Of a stretch of DNA of 64,000 bases, positions 18,268-28,440 are shown one piece after another. The notes under the pieces were generated by a model. The model searched no databases. It was not told where the DNA came from and saw nothing but the letters and a program-made list of their open reading frames with translations. A program made the translations under genes and the position numbers. How positions within the stretch are numbered: position 1 is the first letter of the stretch; every line of letters begins with the position of its first letter. Source of the stretch: an uncultured Latescibacterota bacterium (lineage in GTDB: Bacteria; Latescibacterota; UBA2968); assembly GCA_951812755.1 (NCBI GenBank), contig OX638329.1:4968522-5032521 (forward strand), given 5' to 3'.

Positions 18268-18981
18268 ATGGTGCGCAGGATGCAAATTCTACTGCTCCTA
18301 TTGGTGGGTGTGGCGGTGATCGCTACATCGCATGCACAAGACCTCATGGAGCGATTGCGAGAACGTATGGTAAAGACACAGATTGAAAACCGAGGAATTA
18401 AAGACCCCGCTGTCCTTGAAGCGATGCGGAAAGTGGAGCGCCACCAGTTTGTGCCCGAGTCTTATGCGTCACGAGCATACAGCGATCATCCATTGCCTAT
18501 TGGCGAGGGACAGACCATTTCTCAACCGTATATTGTCGCGCTAATGACCGAAGTGTTGAATTTGAAGAAGTCGGATAAAGTGCTGGAAATCGGAACGGGA
18601 TCGGGGTATCAGGCGGCGATTCTGGGCGAGTTGTGTGACAGCATCTACACCATAGAGATTGTGGAAGTGCTGGGCAAGCGCGCCGCAAACTTGCTCAACA
18701 CATTGGGATATGAGAATATCGAAGTGAAAGTTGGCGATGGGTACAAAGGATGGCCAGAACACGCGCCTTTTGATGCGATTATTGTGACGTGTTCACCAAC
18801 ACAAGTCCCCCAACCCCTTCAAGACCAACTCGCCGAAGGTGGACGCATGGTAATTCCGGTTGGAAAACGCGACGCACAAGAACTCGTGCTATTGACCAAG
18901 CAGGAAGGCAAATTGCAACAAAATCACATCATACCTGTCAGATTCGTGCCAATGGTAGATTCCACCGGAGCGACGTATTAG
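18268..18981 (+). CDS. pcm: Protein-L-isoaspartate O-methyltransferase with signal peptide
   Basis: Pcm methylates L-isoaspartyl residues in damaged proteins using S-adenosylmethionine. The 237-aa product has the family blocks MVKTQIENRGIKDPAVLEAM, RHQFVPESYASRAYSDHPLP, GEGQTISQPYIVALM and the SAM motif VLEIGTGSGYQAAILGEL. Unusually, it begins with a clear Sec signal peptide (MVRRMQILLLLLVGVAVIA, then SHA before Gln), so it is expected in the periplasm, where SAM is not normally available. The ATG at 18268 has a perfect AGGAGG 4 bp upstream, so the signal sequence is not an artefact of a wrong start. Confidence 0.92.
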   Translation: MVRRMQILLLLLVGVAVIATSHAQDLMERLRERMVKTQIENRGIKDPAVLEAMRKVERHQFVPESYASRAYSDHPLPIGEGQTISQPYIVALMTEVLNLKKSDKVLEIGTGSGYQAAILGELCDSIYTIEIVEVLGKRAANLLNTLGYENIEVKVGDGYKGWPEHAPFDAIIVTCSPTQVPQPLQDQLAEGGRMVIPVGKRDAQELVLLTKQEGKLQQNHIIPVRFVPMVDSTGATY

Positions 18982-18983
18982 CC

Positions 18984-19823
18984 TCACCTCTCAACCCACT
19001 TATACGCAGCTTTTGAATTCTTCCAGAAGAATTTCTCCATCTCTTCTGGCCCCTTGTTCTCAATATAATGGGTAACAATATTGAGCACGGTCTCATAGGG
19101 AGCTGCGCGTTCGCACACGAGCCAATTGCTACCATAGACCAGGCGATCTTCACCAAAAGCATGCCATAACACATCGAGCGTGGGCACATAATAAGCCGGA
19201 TCATCGGGAGCGGGTTGTTGGGCTGCGCGTTCAACCATGCCAGATACCTTGCAATATACATTGGGGTATTTCGCAATGGTCTGAATACCCTGCACCCACT
19301 CGGGATCGGGTGCTTCACCCGTCACTTCCACATGTGCAACATGGTCGATAACAATGCGCAGACTGGGAATTTGCTCAGCAATAACCGCGTTAATCGGCAA
19401 CTGTTTGCCGTTGGTCATCAGATCGAGTTGCAAATCGCGATCAGCCAATTTTTGGAGCTGTGGCATAATAGCATCTTGATCTTCCAAACTGCCCCTCTGA
19501 AGACCCAGGCGAATCCCCCGATAGAGTGGATTGGCTGAAAAGCGGTCGAGATTCTTCTCAAAATCTTCAGTTTTGGGATCCAGACTACCCACGAATCCGA
19601 CAATACAGGGATTATCTGCTGCAAGATCCAGAATCCACTGATTGTCTTCAACGAGCTTGCTGGCTTCAACCACAACCGTACCCGTCACACCCATCTTTTC
19701 AGTGCGTTCAACAAAGTCTCGCGGCAAAATGGGGCGATAGAGCAATTCATTGTCTTCGGGCGGCCAGGGAACGCCGCCGGGTCGGGTCGTATCGTAAAAA
19801 TGAACATGCGTATCAATAATCAT
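18984..19823 (-). CDS. Amidohydrolase family 2 protein
   Basis: A 279-aa TIM-barrel metal-dependent hydrolase. IIDTHVHFYD holds the HxH metal motif, RIVIDHVAH the His at strand 6, and LVYGSNWLVC the final strand where the metal-binding Asp is usual (Asn here, YGSNW, as in several lactonase-like members). Closest types are L-fuconolactonase and 2-pyrone-4,6-dicarboxylate lactonase. The start at 19823 has AAAGGAT upstream. It lies 23 bp downstream of the dehydrogenase gene on the same strand, suggesting a two-gene catabolic operon. Confidence 0.82.
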   Translation of the reverse strand: MIIDTHVHFYDTTRPGGVPWPPEDNELLYRPILPRDFVERTEKMGVTGTVVVEASKLVEDNQWILDLAADNPCIVGFVGSLDPKTEDFEKNLDRFSANPLYRGIRLGLQRGSLEDQDAIMPQLQKLADRDLQLDLMTNGKQLPINAVIAEQIPSLRIVIDHVAHVEVTGEAPDPEWVQGIQTIAKYPNVYCKVSGMVERAAQQPAPDDPAYYVPTLDVLWHAFGEDRLVYGSNWLVCERAAPYETVLNIVTHYIENKGPEEMEKFFWKNSKAAYKWVER

Positions 19824-19846
19824 GGATATATCCTTTCCGATCAAGA

Positions 19847-20719
19847 TTATTTAATTCCCGCCATTTTTCTCAGCACTTCGACAATAGCAGAATTGTCCTG
19901 TTCAGCAAGACCGAGCGCAACGCCCGTGCGCAAAAGTTGGGCGTGCAGCCCGGTTACGGGCAAAGGCGTTTCTGTACGCGCGCTGAGGTCGAGGATGAGT
20001 TCCACATCTTTTAAATGCTGATCCAATGCGGCCTGAGTGGTAAAATCTCCGGTGATCATTTTTTCGCCTTTAATATCCATTACGCGAGAATACGCACCAC
20101 CCATCTTAAAAACATCGAGCAGAACATCGATATCCACCCCGGTTTTTTGTGCGAGAACAAGACCCTCGGCCAATACCAGACGGTTGAGACCGAGCACGAG
20201 ATTGACAATGAGTTTGGCTTCGGCACCTTTGCCCGAAGGCCCCATGTGAAAGGTCTTGAGAGAAAAAGCTTCAAAAATATCCGTACACAGTTCAAAAACA
20301 GGTAACGTGCCCCCAACCATCACGAGAACATCTGACTCGCGCACCTGCTTGCTGGAGCCGAGAATGGTCGCATCGAGAAAACGAATGCTTCTGCTTTCAA
20401 GACGTCTGGCAAGAGCGGTTGACATCTGCGGATCACCTGTGGTAGTATCTACGATAATTGCGCCGGGAGATGCCGCAGACAAAATGCCCCTCGTACCTAT
20501 AACAACATCGTTGACAACATAAGAGTCGGGAAGCGAAAGAACAATTCGACGCGCTTTATCGGCGACATCGGCTGGCGACTTGCAGGGCGTAAAACCGTCG
20601 CCCTCATGTGCTTTTATTCTTTCGGGATCAATATCATACCCCGAAATTTCTAAACCTTTGGCACGAAAGCGTTCAACAAGCGCTGATCCGACGAGTCCAA
20701 GTCCGATAAGACCGAGCAT
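19847..20719 (-). CDS. NAD(P)-dependent beta-hydroxyacid dehydrogenase (3-hydroxyisobutyrate dehydrogenase family)
   Basis: A 290-aa dehydrogenase. LGLIGLGLVGSALVERF is the Rossmann dinucleotide motif; DTTTGDP, FLDATILGSSKQ and the catalytic Lys in GKGAEAKLIVNLVLG are family blocks. Substrates of relatives include 3-hydroxyisobutyrate, tartronate semialdehyde and other beta-hydroxyacids; the exact one is not readable. AGGAGG lies 5 bases before the ATG. It is the first gene of the minus-strand pair with the amidohydrolase and is divergent from the RraA-like gene across about 210 bp. Confidence 0.86.
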   Translation of the reverse strand: MLGLIGLGLVGSALVERFRAKGLEISGYDIDPERIKAHEGDGFTPCKSPADVADKARRIVLSLPDSYVVNDVVIGTRGILSAASPGAIIVDTTTGDPQMSTALARRLESRSIRFLDATILGSSKQVRESDVLVMVGGTLPVFELCTDIFEAFSLKTFHMGPSGKGAEAKLIVNLVLGLNRLVLAEGLVLAQKTGVDIDVLLDVFKMGGAYSRVMDIKGEKMITGDFTTQAALDQHLKDVELILDLSARTETPLPVTGLHAQLLRTGVALGLAEQDNSAIVEVLRKMAGIK

Positions 20720-20928
20720 GGGACCTCCTGTAAAAAATAATGAGCCGCATCGCGCACGGCATAATAATAGAAAAATAAAACAGGGCTGGCCTGTGCAGGA
20801 CCAGTGCTTACAAAAATACTGTACAATCCGATTCTTGCCAAATAAGAAAATAGTATTGAATCCCTGCGGACATTGCTTATCTTAAGACCATAACAATATG
20901 CCCGAAACCATTCAAACAGGAGTTATTG

Positions 20929-21678
20929 ATGAGTCTGGAACCCATTCAAACACCGGATATAGAACGTCCGCCAAAAGCATTGATCGACGCGTTATCACAT
21001 ATTGGCAGTGCCACAGCCAGTGGGGAATTATTTAAGCTGGGCATCCGCAATGCCCAAATTTTGGGACCCCTACCCCGAACACCGGGCAAATCAATTTGTG
21101 GCCCAGCACTGACGCTACAATTTATGCCCAAACGAGAAGATCTGCATTCATCCGGCGAATATCAAGGACCAGAAAGACAATTGCATCGCCATGTGTTGTA
21201 TCATACACAACCGGGCGATGTGGTCGTAGTCGATGCTCGGGGCGACATGAGCAGTGGCGTTTTTGGCGAGATGATGCTGACCTATTTTTGCGGCCAGGGA
21301 GGTCAAGGTGCAATTGTCGATGGTTGTATTCGCGACTTTCCCCATGCGCGGGAATTGAACCTCGGCTTATGGCTTAAAGGAACAACGCCCAATTTCCACG
21401 CACAAACCAACATCTTCCCCCACGCCGTGAATATCCCCATAGCGTGTGGCGACACACTTGTAATGCCCGGCGATATTATTATTGCCGACGACGATGGCGT
21501 TGTGGTAGTGCCGATTAAACTCGCGCCTGAATTGGCAGAAAAAGCGACCGAACACGCCGAATGGGAAGTCTTTAGCCGAATGAAACTCGCCGAAGGCGGC
21601 GACCTGCGGAAATATTATCCACTCACAGATGAAGCGCGCGTAGAATATGAAGCGTGGCAAAAGGAACAAGAGAATTAG
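20929..21678 (+). CDS. RraA-like protein / 4-hydroxy-4-methyl-2-oxoglutarate aldolase family
   Basis: A 249-aa member of the RraA/HMG-aldolase fold. PGDVVVVDARGDMSSGVFGEMM and GAIVDGCIRDFPHARELN contain the GxxxG and the Arg-Asp that bind metal and pyruvate enolate in aldolase members; GDIIIADDDGVVVVP is the conserved C-terminal strand. Presence of RD makes an aldolase or decarboxylase more likely than the RNase-E regulator. ACAGGAG precedes the ATG at 20929. The stop TAG starts a run of AATTAAG heptamers. Confidence 0.82.
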   Translation: MSLEPIQTPDIERPPKALIDALSHIGSATASGELFKLGIRNAQILGPLPRTPGKSICGPALTLQFMPKREDLHSSGEYQGPERQLHRHVLYHTQPGDVVVVDARGDMSSGVFGEMMLTYFCGQGGQGAIVDGCIRDFPHARELNLGLWLKGTTPNFHAQTNIFPHAVNIPIACGDTLVMPGDIIIADDDGVVVVPIKLAPELAEKATEHAEWEVFSRMKLAEGGDLRKYYPLTDEARVEYEAWQKEQEN

Positions 21679-21852
21679 GAATTAAGAATTAAGAATTAAG
21701 AGTTTACTAAAGTTTGGACGACAATTTAGGAAATCTGGTATATGTGCCATATTTCACTGCACATGGCTATCCGTCCAAAGTATTTCCAAAGTATTGATGT
21801 GCGAAGGCACGCGATCTGATTAGTATTAATTCTCAATTTTTAATTTTTAATT
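21672..21852. repeat. Heptamer-bounded inverted-repeat interval between convergent genes
   Basis: aattaag heptamers start at the rraA-like stop and ttctcaa/tttttaa heptamers run up to and include the stop codon of the ROK gene, so the two ends are inverted copies of one AT-rich 7-mer. Inside, agtttggacg and cgtccaaagt form a nested near-inverted repeat. It could act as a bidirectional terminator or be a non-autonomous element of about 180 bp. Confidence 0.6.
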
Positions 21853-22788
21853 CGTTTGCGCGTGTCTGGCCGCGCCTAAAATCCCTGCATCATCTCCCAA
21901 TTCAGCAGAAACAATCTGTACATGTTCTTTTACACCAACAGTGCCGCGATCCCAAAAAGTTCTCGTCGTCGGTTCAAAAATCCAATCGCCCGCCTGCGCC
22001 AATCCACCCGTTAGCGCAACGCGATCCACATTCAACACATTCACCAAACTCACCAGCCCCACGCCGAGGAAAAACCCCGTCTCCTCAAACATCTGCATCG
22101 CAAAATCATCACCCGCCTCTGCCGCTTCAAAAATAACCTGTGTGGTCAAACCCCCAGCAGTCAAAGACGTCTCCAGCTTTTCCCCTTCAAGTTTTTCCAA
22201 CGTACGGCGCACCATGGCCGTGGCAGATGCATACATCTCCAAACATCCAAAATTGCCACACGGACAGCGCGGCCCATTGTGATCCACTGTAATATGTCCC
22301 ACCTCCGCCGCATTGCCATTAAACCCGTGCATAACCCTTCCTTCGCTAATCCATCCTCCACCAACTCCCGTGCCCAGAGTCACGCACAAAAAGTGATCAA
22401 TACCTCGACCAGATCCCAGCCATTGCTCGCCATAAGCTGCTAAATTTGCATCATTATCCACCACCACGCCCAAACCGAGCAATACCTCCAGGCGATCCTT
22501 TAACCGCACACCGTGCATACACTGCAAATTCTCGGGCGATATAATCACACCTTCAAACGGATCTAATGGGCCTGGCGCACCAACCCCTACCCCCTGTACC
22601 TCTCTCAGCGAAATCCCACCATCTCGCGCAGCCGCACGCGCACATTCGACAATGCCATTTACTACACCCTCAGCACCCAGGTGCAATCGCGTCGGTCCCC
22701 GCGCCCTGCCCACAATCTCACCCGACGCTGTCACAAGCCCCGCGCGCGTATTGGTGCCTCCCAAATCTATACCAATCGTCAGACTCAT
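21847..22788 (-). CDS. ROK-family sugar kinase (glucokinase-like)
   Basis: A 313-aa ROK protein that would phosphorylate a hexose with ATP. IGIDLGGTNTRAGLV is phosphate motif 1, VVDNDANLAAYGEQW carries the catalytic Asp, VTLGTGVGGGWI is phosphate motif 2, and CPCGNFGCLEMYAS is the ROK zinc site. No DNA-binding domain precedes it, so it is an enzyme rather than a regulator. It overlaps the KDPG aldolase gene by 4 bp (ATGA), so the two are translationally coupled. The C-terminal stop is supplied by a heptamer repeat. Confidence 0.9.
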   Translation of the reverse strand: MSLTIGIDLGGTNTRAGLVTASGEIVGRARGPTRLHLGAEGVVNGIVECARAAARDGGISLREVQGVGVGAPGPLDPFEGVIISPENLQCMHGVRLKDRLEVLLGLGVVVDNDANLAAYGEQWLGSGRGIDHFLCVTLGTGVGGGWISEGRVMHGFNGNAAEVGHITVDHNGPRCPCGNFGCLEMYASATAMVRRTLEKLEGEKLETSLTAGGLTTQVIFEAAEAGDDFAMQMFEETGFFLGVGLVSLVNVLNVDRVALTGGLAQAGDWIFEPTTRTFWDRGTVGVKEHVQIVSAELGDDAGILGAARHAQTN

Positions 22789-23426
22789 TTCTCCGCTCGC
22801 GCCTGCGCCACAGCATCTACAAAAGATTTTGCCGTTGCCGTCAAAGATGCCCAGTCTTTATTATCCACAGCCGTCTTATCCACCATCGCACTGCCAGCCC
22901 CCACAGCCACCGCGCCATTTTTGATAAACTCAGGCGTTGTTTTGGCATCCACCCCACCCGTGGGCATGAGCTTCACCTGTGGCAAAGGACCCAGAATATC
23001 CTTAAAATAAGACGGTCCCCCCACGCCAGCGGGAAACACCTTGACCACATCGGCCCCTGCTTGCCACGCCGTCAAAATTTCCGTAGGCGTAAACCCGGCG
23101 GGCATCACGGCCTTGCCATACCGCTTGCTCATCTCGATCACCGCCGTATTCAAAATGGGACTCACCACATATTCTGCGCCGGATAGAATCGCTGCCCGCG
23201 CCGTCTCTGGATCGAGCACAGACCCCACTCCAATAATCGTATCCTCCATCTTTGCCGACGCTTCTTCAATCACCTTTAGCGCACCCGGCACCGTCATCGT
23301 CACTTCAATCGCCACCACACCGCCTTCGCGCAACGCTTTTGACACATCCATCAACTGCGACGGATTATCTGCCCGCAACACAGCGACCACACCGCAATCA
23401 ATAATGCGATCCACAGTACTTGCCAT
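22785..23426 (-). CDS. eda: 2-dehydro-3-deoxyphosphogluconate (KDPG) aldolase
   Basis: This 213-aa class I aldolase cleaves KDPG to pyruvate and glyceraldehyde-3-phosphate. VVAVLRADNPSQ, GVVAIEVTMTVPGAL (Glu base), GVGSVLDPETA and VVKVFPAGVGGPSYFKDILGPLPQVKLMPTGGV (containing the Schiff-base Lys) are the family blocks. The ATG at 23426 fits the family N-terminus; codons upstream to 23465 would add an unrelated stretch. It works with the KDG kinase at 24027 in the same operon. Confidence 0.92.
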   Translation of the reverse strand: MASTVDRIIDCGVVAVLRADNPSQLMDVSKALREGGVVAIEVTMTVPGALKVIEEASAKMEDTIIGVGSVLDPETARAAILSGAEYVVSPILNTAVIEMSKRYGKAVMPAGFTPTEILTAWQAGADVVKVFPAGVGGPSYFKDILGPLPQVKLMPTGGVDAKTTPEFIKNGAVAVGAGSAMVDKTAVDNKDWASLTATAKSFVDAVAQARAEK

Positions 23427-23510
23427 TTTTCCTCTCCCAAAATTAAACCTCTCTCCAAAGCGCATAAAAGGAGAGAGGCATTATATGTTATTGGGCTATA
23501 ACCTGCCCTA

Positions 23511-23624
23511 TCACTTGTTAGACTTGTCATCATCCTTATAGGCATGTCTAATGGCCTGTATAGCGACCGTGACAATACCAGTCATGAACACCACAAAAGC
23601 GGTGATTAGCAACCATTCCCTCAT
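23511..23624 (-). CDS. Very small membrane protein, paralogue A (37 aa)
   Basis: This 37-codon ORF starts MREWLLITAFVVFMTGIVTV and ends in a charged tail rich in Asp and Lys. It has one membrane segment at about residues 5-23. A GGAGG lies 5 bases before the ATG at 23624. It is clearly paralogous to the next ORF upstream (shared EWLLIT, VFMTGI and DDKS). Function is unknown. Two tandem copies, each with a good ribosome-binding site, argue for real expression. Confidence 0.65.
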   Translation of the reverse strand: MREWLLITAFVVFMTGIVTVAIQAIRHAYKDDDKSNK

Positions 23625-23647
23625 AGATCCTCCAGTTCGTCAATCCA

Positions 23648-23770
23648 TCATGAACGTTTTGACTTGCTGGACTTGTCATCCTTTTCGCTACCGTTTCTAA
23701 CTGCCTGGACTGTGACAATGCCAATGCCTGTCATAAACACGAAAAAAACTGTAATGAGCAACCATTCCAT
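23648..23770 (-). CDS. Very small membrane protein, paralogue B (40 aa)
   Basis: A 40-codon ORF starting MEWLLITVFFVFMTGIGIVT, with one membrane segment and a basic, Ser-rich tail. Its ATG overlaps the TGA of the 74-aa gene by one base (TGATG), a typical coupled arrangement, and GGAGG lies 6 bases upstream. It is a paralogue of the 37-aa ORF that follows 23 bp downstream. Not a family I can name. Confidence 0.65.
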   Translation of the reverse strand: MEWLLITVFFVFMTGIGIVTVQAVRNGSEKDDKSSKSKRS

Positions 23771-23994
23771 CACAAATCCTCCAGTTTGTTGATCTTGCGA
23801 TACGCCGATTTGTTGACCCATACAATGCCGATTGTGGTCCCGAAAGCCCCAATGGCACAGATAATCACAAGGAATGTATCGGTTTTGTAGTTTTGTGCCA
23901 ACCAGGCAACAAGGGAGATATCAATGGCAATCAATATGGCAAATATAATTTTCATCCATCCTATTTCTTCTTTTAATTTATCAAGTTTTGCCAT
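23770..23994 (-). CDS. Small two-helix membrane protein (74 aa)
   Basis: The 74-aa product begins MAKLDKLKEEIGWMKIIFAI. It has an amphipathic charged start, two membrane segments (about residues 15-33 and 41-60) and a basic end (NKSAYRKINKLEDL). It is the first of three tiny genes between the KDG kinase and the KDPG aldolase. I recall similar small two-helix proteins in other genomes but know no function. Roles such as a membrane-anchored regulator or a toxin-like peptide system are guesses. Confidence 0.65.
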   Translation of the reverse strand: MAKLDKLKEEIGWMKIIFAILIAIDISLVAWLAQNYKTDTFLVIICAIGAFGTTIGIVWVNKSAYRKINKLEDL

Positions 23995-24026
23995 TTTTGC
24001 AACCCTGCTATATCCCCTTTCAGACT

Positions 24027-25070
24027 CTATCGTCTAATCCGCGCGCTCTCACCCTTCATAGCACTCTCGGCTTCCGCGCGCGTAGCCCAATTCACATCGC
24101 CCGGGAACGTATGTGCCAGAGCCGAATAAGCACCTGCAAAATCCACGATATCCTGTGCTGGCTCGCCCTCGAGCATCCCGGCAATAATACCAGCAGAAAA
24201 ATTATCGCCACCACCCACGCGATCCACCATCTCCAAATTTTCATAAATGCGCGAAAAATAAAACTCACTGCCATCGTAAAGCAGTGTGCGCCAGTCATTC
24301 AGCAAACCGGTCTTTGCAACGCGCAGGGTTGTGCCCACAAGCGTCACATTGGGATATTGCGATACGGCCTTGCGCGCGACATCTTTATAACTTTCGGGAT
24401 CGAGCGCATCGTAATCGCCCGACGTACCTTCGGCTTTAAGCCCCATCGTCTTTTCAAAATCCTCTTCATTGCCGATAAGCACCTGCACATGCGGAATACA
24501 CTTTGCAATCGTCTCCTGTGCTTGTTCTGCGCTCCACAATTTGGATCTGAAATTGAGATCAAAACTCGTAGTTACACCTGCATCGCGAGCAGCTACCAGC
24601 GCTTCTACCGTGGTCTCTGCCGCGCCTTCAGACAACGCGGGCGTAATCCCACTGACGTGAAACCACTTGCTCCCTTCAAAAACAGATGCCCAATCCACCA
24701 TCCCGGGTTTGATATTCATAATCGCGGTATGGCCTCTGTCATACGTCACGGCACTCGCACGCGGCCCCACACCCACTTCCATGTGATAAAACCCATTGCG
24801 CTCAAGCCCCACACCATCAAAATCCGTCCACAAAATATTGGACATATCCACCCCGTGCTCGCGCCCCTTGTTGCGAATAATCCAACCCGTCCAATTATCA
24901 ACCAACCGGGACACCCACGCCGACTTCAATCCCAAATGCGCACAACCGACCGCGACATTGTATTCCCCCCCACCGATCTCGACATCGAGTTTACTCGCAT
25001 TTTCCAACCGGCGGTATTCTGGCGAAGACAACCGAATCATCGCCTCGCCAAAAGTCACGACATCGTACAT
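24027..25070 (-). CDS. kdgK: PfkB-family sugar kinase, probable 2-keto-3-deoxygluconate kinase
   Basis: A 347-aa ribokinase-fold kinase. The N-terminus VVTFGEAMIRLSSPEYRRLE, the substrate loop IGGGEYNVAVGCAHLG and the C-terminal DRVGGGDNFSAGIIAGML (GxGD anion hole and catalytic Asp, here GGGD) are PfkB signatures. The FGEAMIRLS start is typical of KDG kinases. The start at 25070 has GGAGGG just upstream. Together with the KDPG aldolase it completes the KDG-to-pyruvate step. It is the first gene of the minus-strand operon that ends at 21847. Confidence 0.86.
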   Translation of the reverse strand: MYDVVTFGEAMIRLSSPEYRRLENASKLDVEIGGGEYNVAVGCAHLGLKSAWVSRLVDNWTGWIIRNKGREHGVDMSNILWTDFDGVGLERNGFYHMEVGVGPRASAVTYDRGHTAIMNIKPGMVDWASVFEGSKWFHVSGITPALSEGAAETTVEALVAARDAGVTTSFDLNFRSKLWSAEQAQETIAKCIPHVQVLIGNEEDFEKTMGLKAEGTSGDYDALDPESYKDVARKAVSQYPNVTLVGTTLRVAKTGLLNDWRTLLYDGSEFYFSRIYENLEMVDRVGGGDNFSAGIIAGMLEGEPAQDIVDFAGAYSALAHTFPGDVNWATRAEAESAMKGESARIRR

Positions 25071-25083
25071 ACATCCCTCCAAG

Positions 25084-25199
25084 AAAATTATTAACAGCCA
25101 GAAGTCAGCTATTAGCAGTCAGTCCACCCAGCCACACTGTCCAAAAGGCGGCGCCTCATATCACCCTTCACACTTCTTACTTCACACTTCTCACTTCTA
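25084..25199. repeat. Two blocks of 7-bp-period repeat between kdgK and the YugP-like gene
   Basis: Block one (about 25094-25122) reads agaagtc, agctatt, agcagtc, agtccac. Block two (about 25168-25199) reads ttcacac, ttcttac, ttcacac, ttctcac, ttctac. The last unit supplies the TAG stop codon of the minus-strand YugP-like gene. No gene is seen in this interval. Confidence 0.7.
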
Positions 25200-25877
25200 C
25201 TCATCCGAGCCACCCAGAAAGCCCGCCATCCACAACAGGCGCAACAACTCCAAAATTGCCACCAGTGCTGATGCGACATAAGTCAGCGCGGCAGCATTCA
25301 AAACCTTCCGCGAAGCGGGAATCTCCTCAGGCGTCAAATATCCGCCATCGGCCAAAATCTGAATAGCCCGACTACTCGCATTAAACTCAACCGGCAGAGT
25401 AACAATACTGAAAACCACAGCCGCAGAAAAGAACACAATGCCCAAAAAAATGAGTTCAAACCAGCTAAAAAGAAACCCGGCAATAAGAAAAACCCACGCC
25501 ATTTTCGATCCAATATTTGCAACTGGAACCAGACTCGTCCGAAGAGACAGGGGGACATAGCCCTGCGCGTGTTGAAACGCATGCCCGGCTTCGTGAGCAG
25601 CCACGCCAATTGCCGCTAAGGAGCGATTGCCATATACACTTTCAGACAAACGCAGCATGCGATCTCTCGGATCGTAGTGATCTGTCAAATGTCCATGCAC
25701 AGGCTCCACGCCCACGGGCAAACCACCTCCACGTAAAATATCTCGGGCGACCTGATCTGCAGTCGCACCGCTTTGTGCAACAAATTCATCGTATTTGCGA
25801 AACGTGCGCTTCACCTTGAATTGCGCCCACAGCGTAATAGCTATTCCCACAAACATCACCATCAAACCTTCCAGCAT
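25197..25877 (-). CDS. YugP-family membrane zinc metallopeptidase
   Basis: A 226-aa membrane protein with the zinc motif GVAAHEAGHAFQHAQGY (HEAGH) at about residue 95, preceded by HYDPRDRMLRLSESVYGNRS, both hallmarks of the YugP/Zn_peptidase_2 family. It has one N-terminal and two or three C-terminal membrane segments. Its substrate is unknown. The ATG at 25877 is 8 bases after AGGAGG; the ATG at 25883 would leave only 2 bases of spacing. It lies downstream of fmt on the same strand. Confidence 0.85.
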   Translation of the reverse strand: MLEGLMVMFVGIAITLWAQFKVKRTFRKYDEFVAQSGATADQVARDILRGGGLPVGVEPVHGHLTDHYDPRDRMLRLSESVYGNRSLAAIGVAAHEAGHAFQHAQGYVPLSLRTSLVPVANIGSKMAWVFLIAGFLFSWFELIFLGIVFFSAAVVFSIVTLPVEFNASSRAIQILADGGYLTPEEIPASRKVLNAAALTYVASALVAILELLRLLWMAGFLGGSDE

Positions 25878-25898
25878 GACCATCTCCTCCTGAATTGA

Positions 25899-26828
25899 TT
25901 AACCAAGTCTCTCCCCAACCTCAATGCGATATCCCCGCACGAAATCAGCACCGGACATGCGCTTTTTACCTGCCGGTTGCACCTCTTCCAGCGCGAGAAC
26001 ACCCTCGCCCGTTCCCACAATAAGTCCGCGTTTCCCATCTGCACCAAGCACAGTACCCGCTTCTCCCATCCCCGTATCAACTGTTGCCCTGTGAACCTTC
26101 AACAATTTGTTGCGCCAGAGTGTAAACGCTCCCGGAAAAGGATTGGTTCCCCGAATGAGATTGCGAATATCTCCAGCACTTTTTGACCAATCAATCTCGC
26201 CATCTTCTTTCTCTAATTTGGGGGCGCGGCTCACCCCTTCATCCGTCTGTGGCACGGGTATAACAGAACCATCTGCCATGCCATCAATAGCCCGAATGAG
26301 CAACTCGGCGCCCTTCATTTTCAACCGCTCATAAAGTTCGCCCGCCGTCTCATCGTCCCCAATTACCAACCTTTGCTGAACTAAAATATCGCCGGCATCC
26401 ACGCGCGGCGACAGTTGAAAAATGGTCACACCCGTCTCGGTCTCACCATTGATAATTGCCCATTGAATCGGTGCTGCCCCGCGGTATTTGGGCAACAGGG
26501 ACGGGTGGACATTCACAGAACCCAATTTTGGAATCGCCAGCACAGAACGCGGCAAAATCAGAAAAGCCACCACCGCAAGTAAATCTGGTTCCAAAGCCTG
26601 CAACTGCGCGTGAAAACTCTCATCTCTAAGCGCCTCGGGCTGCAAAACCGGCACATCCAATCCCAGCGACGCAACCGCAGCCTTCACATCGGTTGGTTGC
26701 ATCTGCTGACCCCGACCGCGTGGCCTATCTGGCCGCGTCACCACGCCCACCAGATCATGACCGCTTTGAGCCACGCCCACAAGCGACGGCACCGCAAAAT
26801 CGGGCGTACCCATAAACACTACCCTCAT
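25899..26828 (-). CDS. fmt: Methionyl-tRNA formyltransferase
   Basis: Fmt formylates initiator Met-tRNA with 10-formyl-THF. The 309-aa protein starts MRVVFMGTPDFAVPSLVGV, and has NVHPSLLPKYRGAAPIQWAI (catalytic Asn-His and the SLLP signature) and DAGDILVQQ (catalytic Asp). The C-terminal OB-like domain (NPFPGAFTLWRNKLLKV) is present. The start at 26828 matches the family N-terminus; upstream codons overlap yajC. It follows yajC by 19 bp. Confidence 0.95.
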   Translation of the reverse strand: MRVVFMGTPDFAVPSLVGVAQSGHDLVGVVTRPDRPRGRGQQMQPTDVKAAVASLGLDVPVLQPEALRDESFHAQLQALEPDLLAVVAFLILPRSVLAIPKLGSVNVHPSLLPKYRGAAPIQWAIINGETETGVTIFQLSPRVDAGDILVQQRLVIGDDETAGELYERLKMKGAELLIRAIDGMADGSVIPVPQTDEGVSRAPKLEKEDGEIDWSKSAGDIRNLIRGTNPFPGAFTLWRNKLLKVHRATVDTGMGEAGTVLGADGKRGLIVGTGEGVLALEEVQPAGKKRMSGADFVRGYRIEVGERLG

Positions 26829-26847
26829 CGCTGGTTTCACCTTTCTG

Positions 26848-28420
<1,573 letters not shown>

Positions 28421-28440
28421 CTAAAAACAACCGCTTAAAA

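Noticed and set aside
23988-25094. 368-codon plus-strand ORF
   Set aside because: It lies wholly antisense to the PfkB kinase, which has all family motifs; the long open frame is a shadow of its codon bias.
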